The notes: a model not told the origin generated them from the letters alone. A DNA stretch of 7,289 nucleotides from Pontiellaceae bacterium (GCA_016937035.1 JAFGWS010000071.1:1-7289); one strand, 5' to 3'. Positions 1-6,068 are shown, counted from the first letter of the stretch. Made by a program: numbers and translations.

Positions 1-964
1 CCTCGAACACCTGCGCGGCAAGGGCGGGGTGAGACTTTGTTGCGGGACTGTTGTAGCGAACGTGCTCCTTGCGGATAAAGTCGATCAGCGTATCGTCGGT
101 CTGCATCGCTTCCGTGCGGCCCAGCCATTCGCCGGCCGGTTTGGGGTGGATGAGCTGGACAAAGTCGCAGTCGAGCGAGCGGGTAAAATCCATGAGCTTC
201 TCGATCCCGCCGTTGCGGATTTCCTCCTCAGAAAGCACCGTGTTAGCAGCCACTGAAAGCCCGATCTTACGCGCGGCGCGGACGGTTTCGCAGGCCGCCT
301 CGAACGATCCCTCGACGTTGGTGAGCGCATCGTGCGTTCGGCAGTCGGGCGAATGGATGGAGACCATAATCCCCAGTACACCCGCCCCTTTCAGCTCGGC
401 GAGCTTATCGGGGGTGGCCAGCATGCCGGAAGTGTTGATCCAGATTTCGCTGCGCGCATCGAGCGCCTTTACCAAGTTCAGCAGTCTCGGATAGCGGGCG
501 AACGGTTCGCCGCCTTCAATATCGAAAAAGGCAACGCCGGTGTCGCGCACCGCGCGGGCCGTTTCAATCATGAGCGCTTCGTCGAGCTCCTCGGTGGCAT
601 CCTTTCGCTGGTAGCAATGTTCGCATCGGCAAGGGCAGGCCTTGGTCATGGAATAGACAATGGTGGTTGGTCCGGCGGGCGAGCGCAGTAGTTTACTTTC
701 GACGGCATAGAAGAAGGCGGGCGAAGGGTAGGCCGGTAGGTAAAGGTGAAGTTTAAAGCCCGACGGAGTGCGTACGATCTTGTTGTGGCGGAAGACGAGC
801 AGCAACCGCAGCGCGCGGCGCAAAAAACGGAAATAGGCCGCGGTCGAGGGGAACATTTCGGGCCGCCGGGCATAGTACAACGGAATGTGAAGTATGATCC
901 GCAGATAGACCATCGCCTTGCCGAAACCGGTGATGTAGCGGGATGTTGTGGAGGTTGCTTTCAT
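1..964 (-). CDS. Radical SAM protein, 3' end outside the window
   Basis: This is an open frame of 321 codons running off the left edge. The cluster motif C-x3-C-x2-C is at residues C110, C114 and C117 (CPCRCEHCY), with an extra cysteine, C112, inside it. These cysteines would hold the [4Fe-4S] cluster that cleaves S-adenosylmethionine. The SAM-contacting GGEP motif follows at residues 151-154 (FDIEGGEPF). About 105 residues precede the radical SAM core. They are basic and partly hydrophobic (around residues 17-31 and 44-58) and could lie at a membrane face. Any C-terminal SPASM or other cluster domain would be beyond the edge. The ATG at 964 is the first in frame but has no good Shine-Dalgarno. 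A well-placed one serves a 5-codon ORF just upstream. Substrate unknown. The class is sure; the exact start is less so. Confidence 0.88.
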   Translation of the reverse strand, partial: MKATSTTSRYITGFGKAMVYLRIILHIPLYYARRPEMFPSTAAYFRFLRRALRLLLVFRHNKIVRTPSGFKLHLYLPAYPSPAFFYAVESKLLRSPAGPTTIVYSMTKACPCRCEHCYQRKDATEELDEALMIETARAVRDTGVAFFDIEGGEPFARYPRLLNLVKALDARSEIWINTSGMLATPDKLAELKGAGVLGIMVSIHSPDCRTHDALTNVEGSFEAACETVRAARKIGLSVAANTVLSEEEIRNGGIEKLMDFTRSLDCDFVQLIHPKPAGEWLGRTEAMQTDDTLIDFIRKEHVRYNSPATKSHPALAAQVFE

Positions 965-978
965 TGGCTGGTGCTTAT

Positions 979-996
979 TCAGTTGTGGAGTTCCAT
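979..996 (-). promoter_or_regulatory. Five-codon leader ORF (MELHN) ahead of the radical SAM gene
   Basis: ATG at 996-994 is preceded by AGGAGA (1001-1006 on the plus strand) at ideal spacing, the best ribosome binding site in this intergenic region. It reads MELHN and stops with TGA at 979-981, 14 bases before the ATG of the radical SAM gene and in a different frame. It may feed ribosomes to the weak downstream start by re-initiation. Alternatively, a sequencing or real frameshift may have split off the true N-terminus. The ORF is visible; its role is inferred. Confidence 0.35.
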
Positions 997-1018
997 TATT
1001 TCTCCTGCGATCTAAGGT

Positions 1019-1047
1019 TTGACAGGTGTAGCACCTGGTGCTATGTT
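1019..1047 (+). promoter_or_regulatory. Sigma-70-type promoter of the toxin-antitoxin operon
   Basis: A perfect -35 box TTGACA (1019-1024) is separated by 17 bases from a -10 box TATGTT (1042-1047). Transcription would be expected to begin about 1053-1055, which is at the ATG of the toxin gene (1054), so the toxin message may have no leader. The -10 box overlaps the right arm of a perfect palindrome that fills the spacer. Confidence 0.65.
1029..1043. promoter_or_regulatory. Operator palindrome in the TA promoter
   Basis: TAGCACC (1029-1035) and GGTGCTA (1037-1043) form a perfect 7+7 inverted repeat around a central T. It lies between the -35 and -10 boxes and touches the -10 box. Type II antitoxins with an HTH fold usually repress their own promoter through such a site, so the natural ligand is the antitoxin encoded at 1419-1724, alone or with its toxin. 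The same site could also affect the divergent radical SAM gene, whose leader begins about 20 bases away. Confidence 0.6.
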
Positions 1048-1053
1048 CTGGAC

Positions 1054-1416
1054 ATGAAAGATTTGATGACGCGTCGGTTCTTTAAGTGGGTGTCTAAGCA
1101 GTCTGTGAGCAAGGCTGAGCTTGCGACCGCACTTGAGGAACTGAAAGACGGGGTTTTTGAAGCTAGTCTGGGAGGGGATCTTTACAAAAAAAGAATTCGC
1201 TTCAAGGGGAGAGGCAAGAGTGGAAGTGGGCGAACGATTATCTGCTATAAACGTGGAGGCCGGGCGATTTTTATTCACGGCTTCGCTAAGAACGAAAAGG
1301 ATAATTTGAGTGCCAAGGAGCAGTTTGCCCTTAGGGAGTTTTCCAAAATACTGACCGGGCTGACTGATGCCCAGTTTGAAAAGGCCATCGCCAACGGCGA
1401 TTTTAAGGAGGTTTAA
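1054..1416 (+). CDS. RelE/HigB-family toxin (COG4737-like)
   Basis: The protein is 120 residues if begun at the ATG at 1054 (MKDLM) or 116 from the ATG at 1066. The open frame extends further upstream, but that part would cross the promoter and is unlike the family. The diagnostic stretch is residues 45-84: KKRIRFKGRGKSG, then GRTIICYK, then AIFIHGFAKNEKDN. It matches the compact RelE/HigB-like toxins of the COG4737 type (basic beta-sheet proteins), which in related systems inhibit translation, usually by ribosome-dependent mRNA cleavage. No Shine-Dalgarno is visible before either start. The predicted transcription start coincides with 1054, so translation may be leaderless and weak. The antitoxin gene follows 2 bases after the stop, giving the HigBA order (toxin first). 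Family assignment is confident; the cleavage activity is inferred. Confidence 0.85.
   Translation: MKDLMTRRFFKWVSKQSVSKAELATALEELKDGVFEASLGGDLYKKRIRFKGRGKSGSGRTIICYKRGGRAIFIHGFAKNEKDNLSAKEQFALREFSKILTGLTDAQFEKAIANGDFKEV
1405..1411 (+). promoter_or_regulatory. Strong ribosome binding site of the antitoxin gene
   Basis: AAGGAGG lies inside the last codons of the toxin gene, 7 bases before the antitoxin ATG at 1419. It contrasts with the toxin start, which has no visible site. This would favour antitoxin over toxin synthesis from one transcript. Confidence 0.75.
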
Positions 1417-1418
1417 AA

Positions 1419-1724
1419 ATGAGAAATTCACTTGCTAAATCCATCACTGAAACGGTTTCCGATCTTCACAAAAGCGGGATCGTTGATGAGATTACGATGA
1501 AAAACATTGAAACGCTCTGCATTCCGGATGTTCACGATTATACGCCGGAGAAAATAATTTCGATACGCAAAGAGAATCACCTCAGCCAGGCCGCCCTTGC
1601 CGCCGTCCTGAACATCAGTACCTCCACCGTGCAAAAATGGGAGCGCGGCATAAAGAAGCCGGCTGGAGCCGCGAAAAAGCTGCTCGATTTGGTGGAGCGC
1701 AAAGGTATTGAAGTGCTCGTGTAG
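1419..1724 (+). CDS. HigA-like XRE-family antitoxin
   Basis: This 101-residue protein has an N-terminal region (1-40) of the type that usually contacts the toxin, followed by a Cro/C1 helix-turn-helix at about residues 43-80. The core reads IRKENHLSQAALAAVLNIST, followed by TVQKWERGIKKP, with the recognition helix near STSTVQKWERG. It should neutralise the toxin at 1054-1416 and repress their shared promoter through the palindrome at 1029-1043. It resembles HigA/NadS-type antitoxins. The start is fixed by the AAGGAGG at 1405-1411. The stop at 1724 is 14 bases from the end of the convergent UbiA gene, and I see no terminator hairpin between them. Confidence 0.88.
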   Translation: MRNSLAKSITETVSDLHKSGIVDEITMKNIETLCIPDVHDYTPEKIISIRKENHLSQAALAAVLNISTSTVQKWERGIKKPAGAAKKLLDLVERKGIEVLV

Positions 1725-1738
1725 ATCGTGGAGGGATT

Positions 1739-2725
1739 TCATGAGCGTGCGTCCTTGTAGAGGTTGAAGAGGAAGCCGATGAAGATGTAGCTGGCGGAGA
1801 AGAGGTAGAGCGCGAGCGTGCCGTTAAAAATGGCGATCAGTGCGATTTGTCCTGCCGTGCAGGCGCGGATGTTCATGGCGAGGCTGAAGTAGGTGCGCTC
1901 GCCGGTCGGATTGCGGAAGAAGAGGATAGCGGTCCAAACCTGCAGCAACGTCGCCATGATGCCGCAGAAGATAAAGTCGCGCGGGTAGAGAATAGCGCTG
2001 AACGGCAGCCACTGCATCTTCATGCAGAGCAGGAAAAAACTGAGTGGCAGCAGAGCGCCAACAAGTCCAGCGTAGCGCGCGGCGCGTGGTCCGTGACGCA
2101 CAATGAAGGTTTTAACGCCGGCCCGTTTGTCGCCGCGGTAATCCTTGAAATAGGTATAAAAGGTCATGAGCCCGTTCATTAGGGCCACCAGAATCAGGGC
2201 ACTGATACGGTTGGAATTGAACAGCGGCGTCGGGGTCGGTCCAGCGGCGAGGAAGCCGTACGCGGTGCACATGGCGATCGAGAGACCGAAGATGACATTG
2301 CCCATCAGTGACCATCTTTTGGCATGACCGTAGAGAATGTTCAGCCCCACGCCGAGCAGTACCGGGATGACGGAGTGCGGGTTCAGGAACCAACTGACGG
2401 CCACCACGCCCGCCATCAATACGCCCGAAACCGCCAATGCCGGAATGGGGCTGAGCTCGCCCGTTACCATGGGGCGATTGGGGGCATTGATGCGGTCTTC
2501 GGGAAGGCCTTGGAAGTCGTTGATAATCTGATTGATGCCCCAACTGAGAAACAACATCGCCAGCAGCAGGATATTGCGCGGCTGGCTGGTTTGTTCCGGT
2601 GCGCAAAATGCGTGGAAAGAAACGCCGATCCAGCCGGCGATGCCGGTAATGAAGGCATAGTACAGGCGCATCGATTTGATGTAGGCCTTGGCGAACCTGA
2701 ACAGGTTTGAGATCTTCATGCTCAT
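1739..2725 (-). CDS. UbiA-superfamily prenyltransferase
   Basis: This 328-residue multi-helix membrane protein is a typical length for UbiA aromatic/glycerol-phosphate prenyltransferases. The first Asp-rich motif is at 69-77 (NDFQGLPED), followed by RINAPNRPMVTGELS. The second is KDYRGDKRAG at 194-203. These bind Mg2+ and the prenyl diphosphate. In motif one the usual middle Asp (position 73) is Gly, while D70 and D77 remain. The protein would transfer an isoprenoid chain to an acceptor that cannot be read from sequence: quinone, chlorophyll-like and glycerol-phosphate branches are all possible. ATG at 2725 (MSMK) or 2719 (MK) could be the start, and neither has a clear Shine-Dalgarno. The 2725 ATG overlaps by 4 bases the stop of a short upstream frame, suggesting coupling to a vanished or tiny partner. 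Convergent with the antitoxin gene. Confidence 0.9.
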   Translation of the reverse strand: MSMKISNLFRFAKAYIKSMRLYYAFITGIAGWIGVSFHAFCAPEQTSQPRNILLLAMLFLSWGINQIINDFQGLPEDRINAPNRPMVTGELSPIPALAVSGVLMAGVVAVSWFLNPHSVIPVLLGVGLNILYGHAKRWSLMGNVIFGLSIAMCTAYGFLAAGPTPTPLFNSNRISALILVALMNGLMTFYTYFKDYRGDKRAGVKTFIVRHGPRAARYAGLVGALLPLSFFLLCMKMQWLPFSAILYPRDFIFCGIMATLLQVWTAILFFRNPTGERTYFSLAMNIRACTAGQIALIAIFNGTLALYLFSASYIFIGFLFNLYKDARS

Positions 2726-2837
2726 ACGTTATCGATCCAGGAACAGAATGTCATGATAAAACCCCGTTGATGTAAGGCGCCCCAGGTTTCCGCCATGATC
2801 ATTGCGTCCAACCGCTTTCGGACAAGTTCGTTCCTGC
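2722..2837 (-). pseudogene. Possible 3' remnant of a lost gene, or a tiny ORF, upstream of UbiA
   Basis: The 112-base gap between the lipoprotein and UbiA carries a protein-like open frame of about 38 codons, RNELVRKRLDAM then IMAETWGALHQRGF then IMTFCSWIDNV. It ends in a TGA (2722-2724) that overlaps the UbiA ATG as ATGA. Such overlaps normally join two real genes of an operon. The only ATG-started version in the gap is 26 codons (from 2802) and has no convincing ribosome binding site. The frame also continues upstream under the lipoprotein gene, where it looks like a shadow. It could be the tail of a former UbiA-neighbour gene replaced by what lies upstream. I do not recognise the family, and it may be chance. 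Confidence 0.3.
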
Positions 2838-3386
2838 TCAATGCGCATGGCCTTTCACTTCGTCGGCGGAGAGAGGAGGATGATTCTGGATGTCGATCGC
2901 GCTCTCCCGCTGCTTCTTGTTTGGCTTGAACGCATCGACCAGCTTCATGGTGACGTCGATCTTCTCGACCTTGGGATAGATCAACTGTTGTGCATCCCAT
3001 TTAGAAAGGAGCATATCGACGTTGGCTTCTTGCCTGATCGCTGGGATCCGGTCGGCAATGTGAGCGAGAATTTCGTCCACCGGTGCCGTTGAAAAGGTTT
3101 GAAGATGCAATTGTTCCTGAAGTCCCAGACCCCACGCCTCCAATTCGGCGGCGCGGGCGGTGTCGCCGTTTTCCACGGCCTTGTTGTATTCAGCGACGTT
3201 TTCTTCCAGCATCTTTCCGTCCGTATCGCGATAGATTTCCGACCCCACGAACCCAACGACGATGGCGCGGGAATCGTAGATGCCGATACGGATCGGCTGG
3301 ACTTCATAGTCGTTCGCAGTTTGGCGGCTGCTGCAGCCGGCCAAGAGTCCAAGTGTGGCAGTAATCAACAAGCTGGACAGTTTCAT
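2838..3386 (-). CDS. Small lipoprotein of unknown family, coupled to the rhombosortase gene
   Basis: This is a 182-residue protein. Residues 1-18 form a lipoprotein signal peptide ending in a lipobox (LLAGC, Cys18), so it should be lipid-anchored in the envelope. The mature part starts SSRQTANDYEV and has a beta-like segment IRIGIYDSRAIVVGFVGSEIY (32-52). A charged helical stretch follows (about 53-92, with LEENVAEYNKAVENG and RAAELEAW). The C-terminus ends in IQNHPPLSADEVKGHAH. The layout (short strand, long helix, return) is vaguely Skp/OmpH-like, but that is only an impression. The longer frame upstream to 3731 is overlap with the previous gene. The ATG at 3386 is fixed by an AAAGGAGTAT site and the lipobox. 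Its ATG overlaps the rhombosortase TGA (ATGA), so the two are co-translated and probably functionally linked. Confidence 0.85.
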   Translation of the reverse strand: MKLSSLLITATLGLLAGCSSRQTANDYEVQPIRIGIYDSRAIVVGFVGSEIYRDTDGKMLEENVAEYNKAVENGDTARAAELEAWGLGLQEQLHLQTFSTAPVDEILAHIADRIPAIRQEANVDMLLSKWDAQQLIYPKVEKIDVTMKLVDAFKPNKKQRESAIDIQNHPPLSADEVKGHAH

Positions 3387-4069
3387 GGAAATACTCCTTT
3401 GGGTTTGTTTCTGGTGGTTTTCAAGTGGCCCGGCATGTTGCCGGTTTTTCGGGCATTGTGTCCGAAGATGAGTGGAAGTTGCTGCAATAGCAGGAAGGCT
3501 ATGCTTCCTCCGATCACCCCTCCGAGATGGGTCGACGCGACGGGTGTTCCAACCGGGCCAAGATGCAGGGCGGAGAAGAGAACATGCCCGGTGATGGCTT
3601 CGATGAGACTTTTGGTGGTGATCATGGCAGTGCAGATCCATCCGGCTTTCCGAATAGAGGAGTCGGTTGAGCGAATAAGCTGGAGTCCGCTGACCGCCAT
3701 TAGGCCGTGGGCGATTCCCGAAAGTCCGCATAGACCGCTACCGAGTGAACGCATTGCCATCGGAACGAGCAGGCTGCCAACCGCGCTGCCACTGATGATG
3801 ATCCAGCGTCTGGGCAGCGGTATTTCGCGCAAGCTGTGATAGAGAAGCAGAAATGCAGATGCATCGAGCAGTAGATGATATGGGCTGACGTGAATTAGAG
3901 GAAAGGTGAGGGTACGCCACCATTCGCCGGCCGCAGTCTGTGCGGGGAGGAAGATGAACGGTTCATAAATCCGGCCGTAGAGCAGAGGGGTATTGAACGC
4001 CAGCAATATGGAGATGAGTATGACCAGCTCTGCGGCGATTTGGATTTTTGGATTTATGAACCGTTTCAT
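3383..4069 (-). CDS. Rhombosortase (GlyGly-CTERM-type rhomboid serine protease)
   Basis: This is a 228-residue rhomboid-fold membrane protease lacking extra domains. The usual landmarks are in order: GEWWRTLTFPLIHVSPYHLL (48-67), containing the conserved loop and H60/H65; GLCGLSGIAHG (112-122), with catalytic Ser117 in GLSG; and STHLGG (179-184), with catalytic His181. Short length, the WWR..T..L.H motif and a GLSG-x-x-HG site are typical of rhombosortases, which cut C-terminal Gly-rich/TM/Arg tails of exported proteins. The protein with such a tail lies just upstream, 13 bases away. A longer reading from 4120 adds 17 residues that overlap the upstream gene. The ATG at 4069 with AGGAG 5 bases before it is the better start. 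A hydrophilic basic tail (203-228) is likely cytoplasmic. High confidence for rhomboid, good for rhombosortase. Confidence 0.88.
   Translation of the reverse strand: MKRFINPKIQIAAELVILISILLAFNTPLLYGRIYEPFIFLPAQTAAGEWWRTLTFPLIHVSPYHLLLDASAFLLLYHSLREIPLPRRWIIISGSAVGSLLVPMAMRSLGSGLCGLSGIAHGLMAVSGLQLIRSTDSSIRKAGWICTAMITTKSLIEAITGHVLFSALHLGPVGTPVASTHLGGVIGGSIAFLLLQQLPLIFGHNARKTGNMPGHLKTTRNKPKGVFP
3391..3400 (-). promoter_or_regulatory. Ribosome binding site of the lipoprotein gene
   Basis: AAAGGAGTAT on the minus strand, 4 bases (TTCC) before the ATG at 3386, lies inside the end of the rhombosortase gene. It fixes the lipoprotein start. The same AAGGAGTAT core precedes the VIT gene (6071-6079). 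Confidence 0.7.
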
Positions 4070-4074
4070 GGGTG

Positions 4075-4079
4075 CTCCT
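4075..4079 (-). promoter_or_regulatory. Ribosome binding site deciding the rhombosortase start
   Basis: AGGAG on the minus strand sits in the 13-base gap after the VIT gene stop and 5 bases before ATG 4069. It supports the 228-residue form rather than the 245-residue reading. Confidence 0.7.
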
Positions 4080-4082
4080 GAA

Positions 4083-6068
4083 TTAAGCTGCGTTGCGTCT
4101 GCGGCGTTTGAGCCAAGCAATCAGACCGATAAACAGTGGGCCGACGGGGCCGGTTCCGCTGCCGATGCTTGGTGCACGCCGATTGTTGAAGGTGCTTCCA
4201 TTGTCAGTACGGTAGTTTGTTGCCGGGCGCACAGCGCGTTGCTCTTGAGCGACTCGTTCGCGATAGACGCGATCCGCGTTGCGCCGTTGAATACCCGCAT
4301 TTTCCATCTCCTCTTCGCTGAGTACGACCATGGAGGTGTAGTCGGTTACGAGCGAATATTCGGTGCCCAGATCGACGATCTTTTTACGCAGGGATTGTGT
4401 CTCGCCCTCTTCGCGAACGATTTCCATGGTTTCATCGATCGCGGAGAGCGCCCAGAGTCGTTCAATTTCGGGGTTGTTGGTGTCGATTTCGGGTAGGTTG
4501 GCTGTGCAGATCCACTGTTGCTGTTCTCCAGAAATTTTGGCGTTCAGTTTTAACGTAACCTCGCCCTCTCCGTTATAGCGTCCGAACGCGACAAGCTGTT
4601 GACCTAGATAAAGGTTTCCGGGCTTGGACGGAGTGAGGTCGTATACTTTTTCTCCGCTGAATTTAAGCTCAACATCGTGCATGCATTGATTCAGGAGTTT
4701 GGCTTTGGCCTGAATCAGGCGGCCGACAATATCGTCCGAGTCCGAAATATTCATCGCAAATCCGCCGGAGTCTTTGGCCAACCGCTCCATCAGCGGTTGG
4801 TTGGCGCTGTTGCCCATGACGAAGGTGAAGAGACGGATATCGTATTGATTGAGTAGCTTAAGGAAGGCTTTGTGCTCTGTCGGGCCGACATTGCATACGC
4901 CATCGGTGACCAGAATGATGCCTGAGGTGCGGTCATCGTCGAGGCTGTCGTATGCTTTTTTTAGACCAGCAAAGAGGGCGGTTCCTCCACCGGCCTTGAT
5001 ATTTCGAGTCCGGGCGATCCAGTCCTGGACATTTTCCGGGCTGGCCTGGACATAGCTTCGGGTCAGTTCGGTGGCTTTGTCGTTGAAGGTGATCAGTTTG
5101 AACCGGTCGTTGGGCGACATTTTCCCCAGAACCTGTTCAACGCCTTTTGCCAAGGTATCGATTTTTCCTCCCGCCATGCTTCCAGAAACATCCAACAGGA
5201 AAATCCAGTCGGAGCCTTCGCTGATGGGTTGAAGTGATGCGGCGGGGGTGACGACCGCCATAAAGGTTCCGGGTTCTTCTTTTGAAGCTCGATACGGAAT
5301 AATTTCAACGCGCGCCGGCGTGGAGTCATCGAGCCGATAATAGAAAACCACATCGCGCGAGAGTGTTGCGCCGCCTTCGGCCTGTTCTAAGCTGACCTGA
5401 TAAATGCCTTCTGTGTTTTTGATTTGTGCCAGCTGGTCATAACCAGGCATGCGCACATCTGCCACAGGAAATGCGGATTTAAGCGTCAGGTTAAAGGAAA
5501 AGTTTTCGTGCACTACATCGTCGGTCGACCAGAAGGCGATCCGTTCTTCATCCACGCCGCCTTCGGCAAGTGGATAGACGTAGCGACCAACGTTTAGATC
5601 AATCTCCATCGGCTGATAATAGACGAGCCGCACACGGGTATCTTCTCCGGCACGAATGCGGCCAATGCTGATATCGAAGGTTTTATAGTCGTCCTTCTCC
5701 GCCAGCGCCGTGTCGTTACCTTTGTCAACCTGATCCTCATAGATTTCCCGGGCCTTTTCCTTTTCGACGACTTCGCCGATGATTTCCTCTCCGTCGATCC
5801 AGAGACTGATTTCGGAAAGGGCGGCTTCCTTTGGGACAGGGAATGAATAGATAGCTTCATAGTCGGCGTCGGAATTGTTCCCGAATACCTGATCTACGAC
5901 GGTTTGAGCAAACCCGTTATTAATGACTACCTCCACTTGGTGTGACTTAATGAATGGGCCTTCGTCGACAGAACCGATCGGTTTGATAAGTCCTGCACCA
6001 AAAGCGGATGAGCTTATGCCGACAGCAACTGCGCAGAGCAGTGCGATAAGTTTGTGTTTTGTCTTCAT
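4083..6068 (-). CDS. Secreted VIT and VWA domain protein with C-terminal sorting tail
   Basis: This is a 661-residue protein. A Sec signal peptide covers residues 1-24 or so (basic KTKHK, hydrophobic core, AFG/A cut). A VIT (inter-alpha-trypsin inhibitor N-terminal) domain spans about 34-165, with the family-typical NNGFAQTVVDQVFGN, YSFPVP and EKEKAREIYEDQV. A VWA domain spans about 286-455 with a complete MIDAS: D293-x-S295-x-S297 (DVSGS), T363 (GGGTALF) and D389 (VTDG). A C-terminal region follows (about 460-590, with YSLVTDYTSMVVLSEEE near 571), then a polar, Arg/Asn-rich linker (590-635) and a tail of Gly-rich GSGTG (636-640), a short hydrophobic stretch (641-653) and KRRRR (654-658). The tail resembles GlyGly-CTERM signals cut by rhombosortase, which is the next gene. 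Likely exported and surface- or envelope-attached; partner unknown. Start supported by AAGGAGTAT at 6071-6079. Confidence 0.92.
   Translation of the reverse strand: MKTKHKLIALLCAVAVGISSSAFGAGLIKPIGSVDEGPFIKSHQVEVVINNGFAQTVVDQVFGNNSDADYEAIYSFPVPKEAALSEISLWIDGEEIIGEVVEKEKAREIYEDQVDKGNDTALAEKDDYKTFDISIGRIRAGEDTRVRLVYYQPMEIDLNVGRYVYPLAEGGVDEERIAFWSTDDVVHENFSFNLTLKSAFPVADVRMPGYDQLAQIKNTEGIYQVSLEQAEGGATLSRDVVFYYRLDDSTPARVEIIPYRASKEEPGTFMAVVTPAASLQPISEGSDWIFLLDVSGSMAGGKIDTLAKGVEQVLGKMSPNDRFKLITFNDKATELTRSYVQASPENVQDWIARTRNIKAGGGTALFAGLKKAYDSLDDDRTSGIILVTDGVCNVGPTEHKAFLKLLNQYDIRLFTFVMGNSANQPLMERLAKDSGGFAMNISDSDDIVGRLIQAKAKLLNQCMHDVELKFSGEKVYDLTPSKPGNLYLGQQLVAFGRYNGEGEVTLKLNAKISGEQQQWICTANLPEIDTNNPEIERLWALSAIDETMEIVREEGETQSLRKKIVDLGTEYSLVTDYTSMVVLSEEEMENAGIQRRNADRVYRERVAQEQRAVRPATNYRTDNGSTFNNRRAPSIGSGTGPVGPLFIGLIAWLKRRRRNAA
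4086..4163 (-). other. C-terminal sorting signal of the VIT/VWA protein
   Basis: These are codons 636-661: GSGTG, then PVGPLFIGLIAWL (13 hydrophobic or Gly/Pro residues), then KRRRR, then NAA. The tripartite Gly-rich, transmembrane and Arg-cluster layout matches what rhombosortases act on. The segment is short for a transmembrane helix, holds two prolines and a Gly-Pro repeat (GPVGPL), and has 3 residues after the Arg cluster. It may be a variant class of signal rather than classic GlyGly-CTERM. Confidence 0.7.

Noticed and set aside
943..1053. Longer toxin reading from 943
   Set aside because: The extra 37 residues are translated from the promoter, operator and divergent leader, and are unlike the toxin family.
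1724..1739. Bidirectional terminator between antitoxin and UbiA
   Set aside because: Only 14 bases separate the stops and no GC-rich hairpin with T-run is present.
2112..2606. Minus-strand frame of 164 codons inside UbiA
   Set aside because: It is an alternate frame of the UbiA gene with low-complexity Arg/Gly/Pro composition, a shadow.
2802..2835. Hairpin GTCC...GGAC as a terminator after the lipoprotein gene
   Set aside because: The stem is only 4 bp with a 10-base loop and has no T-run.
3387..3731. N-terminal extension of the lipoprotein frame up to 3731
   Set aside because: It overlaps the rhombosortase gene in another frame. The lipobox signal peptide and ribosome binding site place the start at 3386.
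3099..3839. Plus-strand frame of 246 codons
   Set aside because: It lies antisense to the lipoprotein and rhombosortase genes, which have motifs and ribosome sites. Its protein is rich in Arg/Pro/Ser with no recognisable motif and no proper start context.
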